From Christensenella sp. UBA1685 (GTDB lineage Bacteria > Bacillota > Clostridia > Christensenellales > CAG-138), in assembly GCA_002320595.1 (NCBI GenBank), contig DCKB01000003.1, forward strand, positions 1 to 64,000: a stretch of DNA of 64,000 nucleotides, written 5' to 3'. Positions 1 through 7,540 of this stretch are shown here, in pieces. The notes beneath the pieces are model-generated. The model ran no database searches, was not told where the DNA came from, and was given only the letters and a program-made list of their open reading frames with translations. A program made the position numbers and the translations under genes. Positions within the stretch are counted from its first letter, which is position 1. Each line of letters opens with the position of its first letter.

Positions 1-210
1 TCACAATGGCAAGGTAGAGCGCAGCCACCGTGAGGATCAGCGTCGCTTCTACGACTCCCATCGTTTCTACTCGCTTGCCGACTTCGATGCTCAGCTCGCT
101 GTGCATCGAAGAGCCTCCAATAACCGTCCTATGCGCCCTTTACAGTATTGCTCGCCCAACCTTTTCCTTCGTTGCTATACCGTCCAACATGTTTGACAAA
201 CCTACAGTGC
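1..210 (+). mobile_element. right end of an IS481/IS3-like insertion sequence
   Basis: The window opens inside an insertion sequence. The last 64 codons of its transposase are visible, followed by a short non-coding end before the next gene starts at 223. The precise terminal inverted repeat cannot be fixed because the left end lies outside the window. A consensus -35-like TTGACA (193-198) overlaps the transposase stop and points outward, a feature some IS ends use to form hybrid promoters with target DNA, but no good -10 lies at the right distance. Confidence 0.7.
2..196 (+). CDS. transposase C-terminal fragment (integrase core, IS481/IS3 type)
   Basis: A reading frame open from the window edge encodes a protein end beginning HNGKVERSHREDQ, then RRFYDSHRFYSL and SNNRPMRPLQYCSP, stopping at TGA 194-196. 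The NGKVERSHR segment is the hallmark around the catalytic Glu of the rve/DDE integrase core, and the later NNRPMRPL motif is typical of IS481-like and related transposases. The two catalytic Asp residues would lie upstream, outside the window. Whether the full element is intact cannot be judged. Confidence 0.8.
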   Translation, partial: HNGKVERSHREDQRRFYDSHRFYSLADFDAQLAVHRRASNNRPMRPLQYCSPNLFLRCYTVQHV

Positions 211-222
211 AATAATTAGCGT

Positions 223-1185
223 ATGCTTACGCTCACAAACATCGTTGATAACGCCGAACTGCTTTCCGCCGAAACGGAGGAAAGCCTCCGTGCGTACCTC
301 TCCGCATGCGGGCTTGACGGCTTTGAAGCCATCCGCTGCGGCATGCACGCTCCCGCCCTTGTACCCGGGCTTGTTCCCGGCGTGCATCTGGTTTTTTGGG
401 CGGATTGGGTGGATTTCTGGCGCGGCGACACCAAGGCTTTGCTGCGAAAATTCGGTTCCCGCGCTGCCTGGGAAGCATACTACGGCTGCGCCGGGCCGGA
501 AGGCCTGCTTGCACAATTCCGTGCCGAATTGGACTATGCAAAGTCAATGGGCGCACGGTATGTCGTATTCCATGTTTCCGACGTTTCGCCGGAGGAAACT
601 CTGACCTATCGCCGGCTGCATTCGGATGAAACCGTAATCGACGCTTCCGCAGAACTTTTGAACCTGTTGTTCAAAGGAAGTGAATATTCGTTTGAATTGC
701 TGCTTGAAAACCTTTGGTGGCCGGGTTTTTCGATGACCTCCCCCGCCATGACCGCCCGCCTTCTCGCCGCTGTGCAGTACGATAAAACCGGCATCCTGCT
801 GGATACCGGCCATCTGTTCAATGCAAACCCCACCCTTTCGGATGAAGCCGCATGCCTCGCCTTTGCGCATGCTGTGCTGGATGCGCATGGCGGCCTTTGC
901 CCGCGTATTCGCGGCATGCACCTGCACGGCGCGGCAACGGGGCGCATTGTGCAGAAAATGCTGGCCTCGCCCCTCACGCTTGCGGCGGATTTTCCCGGCC
1001 GCTTCGCAGAGGCCTATGATTGGGTGACGCGTATCGACCCGCATTGTCCCCTTCTCTCTCCCGGTGTGCAGGAACTCGTTTCCCGTGTTGCCCCGGAATA
1101 CCTCGTGCTGGAGCTTTCCGGCACAGACCTTGCCGCACGCCGGCCGGGTATTATGGCGCAGCGCGCGGCGCTGCGGAAAGAATAA
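223..1185 (+). CDS. sugar phosphate isomerase/epimerase-like TIM-barrel protein
   Basis: This 320-residue soluble protein looks like the AP-endonuclease-2/xylose-isomerase-like TIM-barrel superfamily. Seen motifs are FHVSD (~res 108), LLENLWWPG (~163), LLDTGHLFN (~192), a RGMHLHG segment (~228) and LVLELSG near the end; these carry the Glu, Asp, His and Glu that usually bind a divalent metal in this fold. The substrate is unknown. The N-terminus (MLTLTNIVDN) looks complete for this clostridial family, yet there is no clear Shine-Dalgarno site and the IS end sits only about 26 bases upstream, so its native 5' region may have been displaced. It is convergent with rplS across a shared terminator. 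Confidence 0.7.
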   Translation: MLTLTNIVDNAELLSAETEESLRAYLSACGLDGFEAIRCGMHAPALVPGLVPGVHLVFWADWVDFWRGDTKALLRKFGSRAAWEAYYGCAGPEGLLAQFRAELDYAKSMGARYVVFHVSDVSPEETLTYRRLHSDETVIDASAELLNLLFKGSEYSFELLLENLWWPGFSMTSPAMTARLLAAVQYDKTGILLDTGHLFNANPTLSDEAACLAFAHAVLDAHGGLCPRIRGMHLHGAATGRIVQKMLASPLTLAADFPGRFAEAYDWVTRIDPHCPLLSPGVQELVSRVAPEYLVLELSGTDLAARRPGIMAQRAALRKE

Positions 1186-1225
1186 CAAACAAGCGCTGCC
1201 CAATTGAGCAGCGCTTGCGTTTGTT
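1184..1225. terminator. bidirectional intrinsic terminator
   Basis: CAAGCGCTGC (1190-1199) pairs with GCAGCGCTTG (1208-1217), and the flanking AACAAAC/GTTTGTT can extend the stem. T-rich tracts follow on both strands. It lies between the TIM-barrel gene and rplS and can end both. Confidence 0.85.
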
Positions 1226-1232
1226 CGGTTTG

Positions 1233-1586
1233 TTATTTTTCCACGATACGCTCAACAACCTTCGCAGCTTTGCCGACGCGGTTGCGCAGATAGTACAGCT
1301 TCGCACGGCGCACTTCACCGTGACGAACGACTTCGATGCGGCCGATGCGGGGGCTGTTGTAGGGGAACGTGCGCTCAACGCCAACGCCGTAGGACATCCT
1401 GCGGACGGTGAAGGTTTTGCGGATTCCGCCGCCCTGAATCTTGATGACTATGCCTTCAAAATTCTGAAGCCTCTCGCGCGTACCCTCGATAACCTTAACG
1501 TATACGCGGACGGTATCACCAACTTCCAGCTTGGGAAGATCGGTGCGCAACTGTTCTTTTTCAAGTTCCCTGATGATGTCAGCCAT
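1233..1586 (-). CDS. rplS: 50S ribosomal protein L19
   Basis: This 117-residue protein is L19 of the large ribosomal subunit, which sits at the 30S-50S interface. It starts MADIIRELEKEQ and carries the L19 core VGDTVRVYVKVIEGTRER, FEGIVI and the GIRKTFTVRRMSYGVGVERTF-type region; length and order match the family throughout. A good AAGGAG site lies about 9 bases before the ATG. It is the last gene of the ylxM-trmD cluster but has its own promoter 75-100 bases upstream, so it can be transcribed alone. The usual next genes of this cluster in Bacillus (rbgA, rnhB) are absent here. Confidence 0.97.
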   Translation of the reverse strand: MADIIRELEKEQLRTDLPKLEVGDTVRVYVKVIEGTRERLQNFEGIVIKIQGGGIRKTFTVRRMSYGVGVERTFPYNSPRIGRIEVVRHGEVRRAKLYYLRNRVGKAAKVVERIVEK

Positions 1587-1653
1587 TTTTAGCTTTCTCC
1601 TTCCTCATAGACGTTCTTGAAGGATGGCTCCCACATTGGACCGCCCGTTTTCC
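1587..1653 (-). promoter_or_regulatory. putative rplS 5' leader (L19 leader-like)
   Basis: The roughly 65-base untranslated leader of rplS contains a CCAATGTGGGAG segment and ends in CGTCTATGAGGAAGGAG, resembling the autoregulatory L19 leader known from Firmicutes. A 7-bp helix could close it (1610-1616 with 1654-1660, one G-U), but that helix reaches into the expected transcription start, so it would form fully only in read-through RNA. The assignment is from memory of the motif. Confidence 0.4.
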
Positions 1654-1660
1654 GAACGCC

Positions 1661-1689
1661 ATTATACCATGTTCGTTTCGTGTTTGCAA
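1661..1689 (-). promoter_or_regulatory. sigma-A promoter of rplS
   Basis: On the minus strand TTGCAA (1684-1689) and TATAAT (1661-1666) are separated by 17 bases, a near-consensus vegetative promoter placed between trmD and rplS. Confidence 0.8.
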
Positions 1690-1701
1690 GGCGTTTTTCG
1701 C

Positions 1702-2439
1702 CTAATTTTCTTGGTTTTTCAGCTCCGCAAGAAAGCGCCTGTCATGCTTGTCCAACCCGCTTTCATCCAGAGATTCCATCATCTCCGGCCTCCGCTTTAA
1801 GGTGAGGCGGAACGCTTCCTGCCTTCGCCAGCGCGCAATGTGCGCGTGGTTGCCGCTCAAGAGCACTTCCGGTACAGCCATACCTTGGTATTCCGCGGGA
1901 CGGGTGTACTGCGGATATTCCAGCAGCCCTGCGCTGAAGGATTCATCCTCCGCCGATTCGCTGCTGCCGAGCACGCCCGGAATAAAGCGGGAAACACAGT
2001 CAATCAGAACCATCGCAGGGAGTTCTCCGCCGGTGAGCACGTAATCCCCGATGGAAACCTCACGATCCATCTGCGCCATCGCCCGCTCGTCGATGCCCTC
2101 ATAATGCCCGCAGAGCAGAAGCAGATGCTCCTGCCGCGCAAGGTCACGCGCCACAGCCGTGGTAAGCGTCTCGCCGCGCGGCGCAAGCACGATGCGCAGC
2201 GCCTCATGCTGCGGGTCCACCGCGTCCAGGCAGGAAAAGATGGGTTGCGGCATCATGACCATGCCCGCGCCGCCGCCGAAGGGATAATCGTCCGTGTTCT
2301 TATGCTTGCTTTGGGAATACGCCCGGATGTTGTGCAGGCCGAATTCCAAAATGCCCCGCTCCTGTGCGCGGCCGAGCATGCTCGCGCCAAGCACGCCGGA
2401 AAACATCTCGGGGAAGAGCGTCAGCACATCAATCTTCAA
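1702..2439 (-). CDS. trmD: tRNA (guanine-N1)-methyltransferase TrmD
   Basis: TrmD methylates G37 of tRNAs next to the anticodon using S-adenosylmethionine and prevents +1 frameshifts. The 245-residue product starts MKIDVLTLFPEMF and has the trefoil-knot SPOUT signatures, including LCGHYEGIDERA, IGDYVLTGGELPA and a YTRPAEYQG segment. The start is a TTG at 2437-2439: it gives the family's normal N-terminus and sits behind AGGAGG at about 9 bases, while longer frames would add an alien extension. It overlaps the end of rimM by 11 bases, so translation is probably coupled. Confidence 0.95.
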   Translation of the reverse strand: MKIDVLTLFPEMFSGVLGASMLGRAQERGILEFGLHNIRAYSQSKHKNTDDYPFGGGAGMVMMPQPIFSCLDAVDPQHEALRIVLAPRGETLTTAVARDLARQEHLLLLCGHYEGIDERAMAQMDREVSIGDYVLTGGELPAMVLIDCVSRFIPGVLGSSESAEDESFSAGLLEYPQYTRPAEYQGMAVPEVLLSGNHAHIARWRRQEAFRLTLKRRPEMMESLDESGLDKHDRRFLAELKNQEN

Positions 2440-2944
2440 ACAGGCCAACCTCCTGCAATACGTCCGCATGGAGCACGATGCGCTTGTTGGCAACATCCAC
2501 ATCGGCCAAAAGTTTTTTCAGCGCCGGGATCAGCAGCGTCCGCGTGCCCTTGATGACATACACATCGTTTGCGCCGGTTTCAAGCACCTCCGTGAGCACG
2601 CCATACTCCGCGCCATCTGTGCCGCATACCCGGCAGCCGATCAGGTCCACCACAAAATAGCGGCCCGGCGGCAGCTTCGCCGCATGCGCGCGATCCACGC
2701 AAAGGTAGACATTGCGCAGCTTTTCCGCATCCTCCCGCGTTGTGACGCCAGAGATGGATGCATACACCGCATCTTCCCGCACGCCAACATCGGAAACCGC
2801 AACAGGCTCGTAACACCCACTCCGCTCAAGATACGCTTCCTTGAGCGAAGCATAGCGGCCGGGGTCATCTGAAAGCGGCAGAAGCTTTACCGCGCCGTGC
2901 ACACCGTGCGGGCGCACAATCAGGCCTACGCGCAGGTATTCCAT
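2429..2944 (-). CDS. rimM: 16S rRNA processing protein RimM
   Basis: RimM is a 30S maturation factor that binds ribosomal protein S19 and helps assemble the 16S 3' domain. The 171-residue protein has the N-terminal RimM barrel (MEYLRVGLIVRPHGVHGAVK..., residues 1-85) and a C-terminal PRC-barrel (PGRYFVVDLIGCRV... ANDVYVIKG). It sits in the usual place between khpA and trmD and overlaps khpA by one base in a TGATG junction, implying translational coupling. Confidence 0.95.
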   Translation of the reverse strand: MEYLRVGLIVRPHGVHGAVKLLPLSDDPGRYASLKEAYLERSGCYEPVAVSDVGVREDAVYASISGVTTREDAEKLRNVYLCVDRAHAAKLPPGRYFVVDLIGCRVCGTDGAEYGVLTEVLETGANDVYVIKGTRTLLIPALKKLLADVDVANKRIVLHADVLQEVGLFED

Positions 2945-3171
2945 CAGACGATCTCTACGATGTATTTCTTGTTCTCGCGGATGGAGGCGGCCTTTACAAC
3001 GGTGCGGATCGCCTTTGCGATGCGCCCCTGCTTGCCGATGACCTTGCCCATGTCGTCGGGCGCCACGGTCAGTTCGATGATCGTGGCATGGTCGCCCTGT
3101 TTTTCAACGACCTTCACTTCTTCGGGCTTATCCACGAGATTGATTGCGATGTATTTGACCAGTTCTCCCAT
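2944..3171 (-). CDS. khpA: KH-domain RNA-binding protein KhpA
   Basis: This 75-residue protein is a single KH domain of the KhpA (YlqC) family, which binds RNA and, with KhpB, affects cell division and envelope genes in other Firmicutes. It starts MGELVKYIAINLVDKPEEV and contains the RNA-binding loop DDMGKVIGKQGRIAKAIRT, with the GxxG signature GKQG. The ATG at 3169-3171 is chosen because AAGGAGG lies just ahead; upstream codons lack family resemblance. It lies between rpsP and rimM, the standard place. Confidence 0.93.
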   Translation of the reverse strand: MGELVKYIAINLVDKPEEVKVVEKQGDHATIIELTVAPDDMGKVIGKQGRIAKAIRTVVKAASIRENKKYIVEIV

Positions 3172-3206
3172 GGTTTGCCTCCTTGCCGAATCTTCTTCCG
3201 AATTTG

Positions 3207-3449
3207 TCACTGGATCGCCCCGGACTTCTTGAGCAGGCCGCGGACGGTATCGGTGGGCTGCGCGCCGTTCTTGATCCACTGCTGCGCCTTCTCGTTATCG
3301 ACCTTGATCTCGGCGGGGTCGGTCAGCGGGTTGTAATAGCCGATCTCTTCCACAAAAGCGCCATCGCGCGGAGCGCGGGAATCCGCGACCACAATGCGGT
3401 AAAACGGAGCCTTTTTGGCGCCCATCCTGCGAAGCCTGATCTTAAGCAT
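3207..3449 (-). CDS. rpsP: 30S ribosomal protein S16
   Basis: S16 binds 16S rRNA early in small-subunit assembly. The 80-residue product begins MLKIRLRRMGAKKAPFYRIV and keeps the family core ADSRAPRDGAFVEEIGYYNP. The ATG at 3447-3449 follows AGGAGG at about 9 bases. It is the fourth-last ribosomal gene of the ylxM-ffh operon, followed 35 bases later by khpA. Confidence 0.97.
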   Translation of the reverse strand: MLKIRLRRMGAKKAPFYRIVVADSRAPRDGAFVEEIGYYNPLTDPAEIKVDNEKAQQWIKNGAQPTDTVRGLLKKSGAIQ

Positions 3450-3533
3450 AGTTGTTGTTCCTCCTGAAAAATACAATTGTTGGTTTGTTCTATCGAAAAC
3501 GGAAAACCGTTGTTCGCATTTTTTTGCTGCGGC

Positions 3534-4880
3534 TCAGAAGCCGAACGGGAAACGCTTCTTTCCCTTTCTAAATTTGCCGCCCTTGCCCATGTTCGTGAGC
3601 TGCTTCATCATCTTGCGGGAGGCCTCATACTGGTTGAGCAGGCGGTTTACCTCTTGGATAGAGGTGCCGCTGCCGCACGCGATGCGCTTCCTGCGGCTCG
3701 CGTTTAAAATATCCGGCCGGCGGCGCTCCTGCGGGGTCATCGCCCGGATGATCGCCTGCGTGCGAGCCATTTGTTTTTCGTCGATCTCAACGTTCCCAAG
3801 CTTGCTCGCATCCATGCCGGGAATCATGCCAAGGATATCCTGCATGGACCCCATGTTCTTCATCTGCTCAAACTGGTCGAGATAATCTTCCAGCGTGAAT
3901 TCGTCTTTGCGGAGCTTCGCTTCGAGCTCCACGGCCTTTTTTTCGTCGAACGCGGTCTGCGCTTTCTCGATGAGGGTAAGCACATCGCCCATGCCGAGGA
4001 TGCGGGAAGCCATACGGTCCGGGTGGAAGGGTTCGATGTCCGTCAGCTTTTCTCCCGTGCCGGAGAACTTGATGGGCTTGCCCGTCACGGCCTTTACGGA
4101 AAGCGCCGCGCCGCCGCGGGTGTCGCCGTCAAGCTTGGTGACGATCACACCCGTAAGCTCCAGCGTTTCGTTGAACGCCTTGGCAACGTTCACCGCGTCC
4201 TGACCGGTCATCGCGTCAATCACAAGCAAAATCTCGCTCGGGTTCACCGCTTCCTTTACGGCTGCGATTTCCGCCATCATATCGCCATCGATGTGCAGGC
4301 GGCCCGCCGTATCGATGATGACGAGGTCCTTTAAATTCCGCCGCGCATATTCAATGCTGAGCTTCGCCGTTTCTACAGGGTCGTTCTGCCCGCGTTCAAA
4401 TACGGGGACGCCAACCTTTTCGCCCACCACCTGCAATTGTTTGATGGCCGCCGGGCGGTAAATGTCGCATGCAACGAGCAGCGGGGATTTTCCGTATTGC
4501 TTGGAAAGGTATGCCGCAAGCTTGCCGGCCATGGTCGTTTTACCCGCGCCCTGAAGGCCCGCGAGCAATATTACGGAGGGCGTCTGCGAGCCGAATTCCA
4601 CTTTTGCGTTCGTGCCGCCCATGAGCTTTGTCATCTCTTCGTTGACGATCTTGATGACCTGCTGGCCGGGCGTGAGGCTTTCGAGCACTTCTGCGCCCAC
4701 CGCGCGCTCCGTTACGGCGTTTACAAAGCCCTTGACGACGGTAAAATTAACGTCCGCCTCAAGCAGCGCGAGTTTCACCTCGCGCATGGCTTCTTTTACG
4801 TCCTTTTCATTCAGCTTGCCCTTGCCGGAAAGCTTCTTGAACACGGTTTGCAGTTTGGAAGAAAGCCCTTCAAACGCCAT
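3534..4880 (-). CDS. ffh: signal recognition particle GTPase Ffh (SRP54)
   Basis: Ffh binds SRP RNA and hydrophobic signal sequences on nascent chains and delivers them to FtsY at the membrane. The 448-residue protein shows the N domain (1-95), the G domain with G1 GLQGAGKTT (108-116), DTAGR (190-194) and TKLD (248-251), and a Met-rich M domain ending in the RNA-binding segment NASRRKRIACGSGT. The tail is basic (FRKGKKRFPFGF), which is normal. It starts 3 bases after ylxM, so the two are co-translated. No SRP RNA gene was recognised in the window. Confidence 0.97.
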   Translation of the reverse strand: MAFEGLSSKLQTVFKKLSGKGKLNEKDVKEAMREVKLALLEADVNFTVVKGFVNAVTERAVGAEVLESLTPGQQVIKIVNEEMTKLMGGTNAKVEFGSQTPSVILLAGLQGAGKTTMAGKLAAYLSKQYGKSPLLVACDIYRPAAIKQLQVVGEKVGVPVFERGQNDPVETAKLSIEYARRNLKDLVIIDTAGRLHIDGDMMAEIAAVKEAVNPSEILLVIDAMTGQDAVNVAKAFNETLELTGVIVTKLDGDTRGGAALSVKAVTGKPIKFSGTGEKLTDIEPFHPDRMASRILGMGDVLTLIEKAQTAFDEKKAVELEAKLRKDEFTLEDYLDQFEQMKNMGSMQDILGMIPGMDASKLGNVEIDEKQMARTQAIIRAMTPQERRRPDILNASRRKRIACGSGTSIQEVNRLLNQYEASRKMMKQLTNMGKGGKFRKGKKRFPFGF

Positions 4881-4883
4881 TGT

Positions 4884-5228
4884 TTATTCCTCGATCATGT
4901 CGTAAAATTCATCCAGTTTAGAGCAAAACGTTTCTTTCTCACGCATGCTGCCCGGCAGTGCATCCGCAATGCGTTTGAGCTCGCCCACCGCTTGCAGCAG
5001 CGCCGCATCCCGCTTCATAAGGCCGAGCTTGTGCTCCAGCTCGTAAAGCTGCTCTTCCCCGCGCTTGAGCGCATCCCGCACGCCCTGCCGAGAGATGCCC
5101 TCGCGCTCCGCAATTTCAGCCAGCGAGCAATCCTCCGAAACATGCTGCTCCAGAAGCGCCCGCTGGCGCTCGGTCAGCAATGCGCCGTAGTAATCCAATA
5201 AGCAGCCAAGTTCAACGTGCTTTTCCAT
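4884..5228 (-). CDS. ylxM: YlxM family SRP-associated DNA-binding-like protein
   Basis: This 114-residue helix-turn-helix protein is YlxM (UPF0122), encoded upstream of ffh in most Firmicutes and shown in streptococci to modulate SRP GTPase activity. It resembles sigma-70 region 4: LTERQRALLEQHVSEDCSLAEIA followed by the HTH segment EREGISRQGVRDALKRGEEQL. It is the first gene of the ffh operon, with a consensus promoter about 45-70 bases upstream. Confidence 0.92.
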   Translation of the reverse strand: MEKHVELGCLLDYYGALLTERQRALLEQHVSEDCSLAEIAEREGISRQGVRDALKRGEEQLYELEHKLGLMKRDAALLQAVGELKRIADALPGSMREKETFCSKLDEFYDMIEE

Positions 5229-5245
5229 GGTACGCGCTCCGCTGT

Positions 5246-5269
5246 AAAGGTGTTTTGCTTTACACCTTT
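5246..5269 (-). promoter_or_regulatory. inverted repeat in the ylxM 5' leader
   Basis: AAAGGTGT (5246-5253) and ACACCTTT (5262-5269) form an 8-bp inverted repeat with an 8-base loop, located between the -10 element and the ylxM start. It could be an RNA hairpin at the 5' end of the mRNA or an operator. There is no T-tract, so it is not a terminator. Confidence 0.55.
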
Positions 5270-5272
5270 GTT

Positions 5273-5300
5273 ATTATACAGGACTGCGGCCAAATGTCAA
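5273..5300 (-). promoter_or_regulatory. consensus promoter of the ylxM-ffh-rpsP-khpA-rimM-trmD operon
   Basis: Minus-strand TTGACA (5295-5300) and TATAAT (5273-5278) are separated by 16 bases. The -35 hexamer overlaps the stop codon of the preceding membrane-protein gene (TGA at 5297-5299). Confidence 0.88.
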
Positions 5301-5812
5301 GCTTTTTTCTTCCTTTTTGCGGGTGCCGCACCCTGCGTGCCGCCGCGCTCCTTTTTGCGCAGCTGACGCACCGCGCCGTATGTGTTGTAACAATGTGCAA
5401 GCGCGAACACCGCCGCAAAGAGCAAAAGCGCCGCATTAAGGCACAATGCGCCCGTAAGCAGGAACGCGGCGCTTGGCAGAATCGCCATGGGCATCCGGGA
5501 CCACAGCGCAAACCGGCGGCCGTTCACAAAGTACCAGACCCACATGCCCCAATATCCGGCGATGCATCCGGCCATAGCAATCAACCAAATTGCAAATACC
5601 GCGTCGCTGCGAAATCCAAACTGGAACGGGCCAATGTTGACGCACATCAGCAGGATGCAGCCCATGCGGCCAAGCTGTTCCAGCCAGCCGAGAAACGGTT
5701 TGGGCGGCTCTGCCGTTTCCGGGTTCACAGGCTTAAAAAACACATACAGCAAATTTGGCAGCAGCAATGCCGCGAGCGTCACCGCGCTCCAAAGGGAAAT
5801 TTCAACCGTCAT
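5297..5812 (-). CDS. uncharacterised multi-pass membrane protein
   Basis: A 171-residue protein with about five hydrophobic segments (roughly 8-25, 47-63, 70-92, 105-125, 127-143) and a very basic C-terminal tail rich in Lys (ends PAKRKKKA). I do not recognise the family. Its ATG overlaps the upstream YHGS-protein gene in an ATGA junction (5809-5812), so the two are translationally coupled and probably act together. Its stop codon lies inside the -35 box of the ylxM promoter. The pair interrupts the usual ftsY-ylxM adjacency, which suggests a lineage-specific insertion. Confidence 0.75.
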   Translation of the reverse strand: MTVEISLWSAVTLAALLLPNLLYVFFKPVNPETAEPPKPFLGWLEQLGRMGCILLMCVNIGPFQFGFRSDAVFAIWLIAMAGCIAGYWGMWVWYFVNGRRFALWSRMPMAILPSAAFLLTGALCLNAALLLFAAVFALAHCYNTYGAVRQLRKKERGGTQGAAPAKRKKKA

Positions 5813-6375
5813 TTCATTCGCTCCGTTTCTTCAAACAGTTCCGGGAAATGCGCCCGGTAGAACTTTGACAGAGGATGCTCCGGGCGCTCGCACAGCCCCT
5901 CTGTCTCCATGTCCTCGCGGATCATGCGTGCGACGCTCGGCAGGCGGCCCAGCGTCCGCATTTCGTCGTAAAGGAAGATGCGCAGTTTCCCTTCCCCGGC
6001 CCGCGCGCGGAAATATTCCGCCGCATCCGGAATGCGGGTGCAGCGGCTGACCGGCACGGGCGCCGCGCTCACCAATACATGCGGAATCTGCGTTGGGTTG
6101 AAAGCGCCCGGCACGTTGTCACATTCATACAAAAAGCCCTCGCGTCCGCCGTAAAGCTGTTCAAACTGGCCTTCGTAATATTCCTCGTAGATCAGCCGTC
6201 CTTCCCGGTCAAACCCATAAGGGAAGAACGCATGCGGCGCAGGCAGAGGATTGAACACATACATTGCCGCAATTACCGGGTTTGTGCTGAAATAAACATA
6301 AGCCTTTCCATGTTGGGAAAGGCTCGGTTGAAGCATCCCGATCCCGCCCTGCGGGCTGCCGTGGTAAAGGGTCAT
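5809..6375 (-). CDS. uncharacterised YHGS protein, possibly ADP-ribosyltransferase-like fold
   Basis: This 188-residue soluble protein starts MTLYHGSPQGG and continues with AYVYFSTNPVIAAMYVF and a GFLYECD segment. A LYHGS start, a Y-x-FSTN..A..Y segment and a following YE pair resemble the H-Y-E arrangement of the ADP-ribosyltransferase superfamily (as in DUF3990-like proteins), but this is inference from short motifs. The ATG at 6373-6375 is preferred over the upstream in-frame codon because GGAGG lies 8 bases ahead. The gene overlaps the downstream membrane-protein gene by 4 bases. Upstream 6376-6573 shows no convincing gene or RNA. Confidence 0.7.
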   Translation of the reverse strand: MTLYHGSPQGGIGMLQPSLSQHGKAYVYFSTNPVIAAMYVFNPLPAPHAFFPYGFDREGRLIYEEYYEGQFEQLYGGREGFLYECDNVPGAFNPTQIPHVLVSAAPVPVSRCTRIPDAAEYFRARAGEGKLRIFLYDEMRTLGRLPSVARMIREDMETEGLCERPEHPLSKFYRAHFPELFEETERMK

Positions 6376-6573
6376 TATACGCACCTCCAAGCACTCATTT
6401 CAACAGCTTCGGCAGCACTTGTGCTCGCATTTCTCTCACACCAGGCTCCCGATTTTTTATCCGAGCTGCCGTCCGCTGCGCTCAACACAGGATTTACGCT
6501 CATTATGCGTTCCTACTATGGCACAAGGGCGCCTCTGTTCACCGAGTAGAACAAAAAACGTCCTCCGGCTGCC

Positions 6574-7485
6574 TTACGCGCCAATCAACGCCCGGGCAAA
6601 GGCATCCGCATCGAAGGGCTGTAGGTCGTCAATGCCTTCCCCCACGCCCACAAAGCGCACCGGAAGCCCCAGCTCCTGCTTGATGGCAACCGTCATGCCG
6701 CCCTTTGCAGTGCCGTCAAGCTTGGTGAGCACAACGCCTGTGAGTCCGGCAGATTCCCCGAACACGCGCGCCTGCGCAATGGCGTTCTGCCCCGTTGTGG
6801 CGTCGAGCACAAGCAGCACCTCCGTATGCATACCGGGAAGCTCCCGGGCAATTACACGGCGGATCTTTTCAAGTTCACTCATCAGGTTCTTCTTGTTATG
6901 AAGCCTTCCCGCCGTATCGCACAGCAGCAGGTCGCACCCTTTTGCCTTAAAGGAGGCTATCGCATCAAACACCACGGCCGCCGGATCTGCCCCTTCGCCA
7001 TGTTTGATGATCGGGACGCCCGCACGCTCCGCCCAAACGGAAAGCTGCTCCGCCGCCGCCGCGCGGAAGGTATCCGCCGCCGCCATCATAGGCTTGCGCC
7101 CTTCGGATTTATAATGCGCCGCCATCTTGCCGATGGAGGTTGTTTTTCCTACGCCGTTTACGCCCACGATGAGAAGCACCGCAGGTTCTCCTTCCGGGAG
7201 GAAGGCACGCTCCGGGCGCATGCAGCCCGCAAGGATCCCGGCAAGCGCTTCGCGCGCCTCTGTGCGCGTTTTAAGCTTTTGCTCCGAAACCGCATTTTTC
7301 AGCGCTTCAAGCAGCGTTCCGGCGGTCGCCATACCCATGTCGGCGACGATCATCGCCTCCTCCAGTTCGTCATAAAAGTCCGCGTCGATGCGCTCGTCCC
7401 CGGAGAACAGGCTTGCGAACAGTCCGCCGCCCGTTTTGGAAAGCCCCTTCTTCAGTTTTTCAAAAAAGCCCTGCTTCTTTTCCAT
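6574..7485 (-). CDS. ftsY: signal recognition particle receptor FtsY
   Basis: FtsY is the membrane-associated GTPase that receives SRP-ribosome complexes. The 303-residue protein has a short basic N-terminal region instead of the long acidic A domain of E. coli, then the N domain (about 30-95) and the G domain with G1 GVNGVGKTT (108-116), a DTFRAAAAEQL segment, DTAGRLH and TKLDGTAKGG. It lies 55 bases downstream of smc in the typical Firmicutes order rnc-smc-ftsY. Confidence 0.97.
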   Translation of the reverse strand: MEKKQGFFEKLKKGLSKTGGGLFASLFSGDERIDADFYDELEEAMIVADMGMATAGTLLEALKNAVSEQKLKTRTEAREALAGILAGCMRPERAFLPEGEPAVLLIVGVNGVGKTTSIGKMAAHYKSEGRKPMMAAADTFRAAAAEQLSVWAERAGVPIIKHGEGADPAAVVFDAIASFKAKGCDLLLCDTAGRLHNKKNLMSELEKIRRVIARELPGMHTEVLLVLDATTGQNAIAQARVFGESAGLTGVVLTKLDGTAKGGMTVAIKQELGLPVRFVGVGEGIDDLQPFDADAFARALIGA

Positions 7486-7540
7486 GCACTTCCCCTTTCA
7501 AAACCATTTTTCACCGAAGGTCAATGTATACTGCTGCGCT

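Noticed and set aside
6370..6400. TTGAAA-18-TATAAT directly at the start of the YHGS gene, suggesting a leaderless promoter.
   Set aside because: The TATAAT contains the ATG itself and a good GGAGG lies in the spacer, so a chance match is likelier.
6376..6573. Possible small RNA (SRP RNA or T-box) between ftsY and the YHGS gene.
   Set aside because: Neither the SRP core GGAAG...AGCAGCC nor a T-box core was found.
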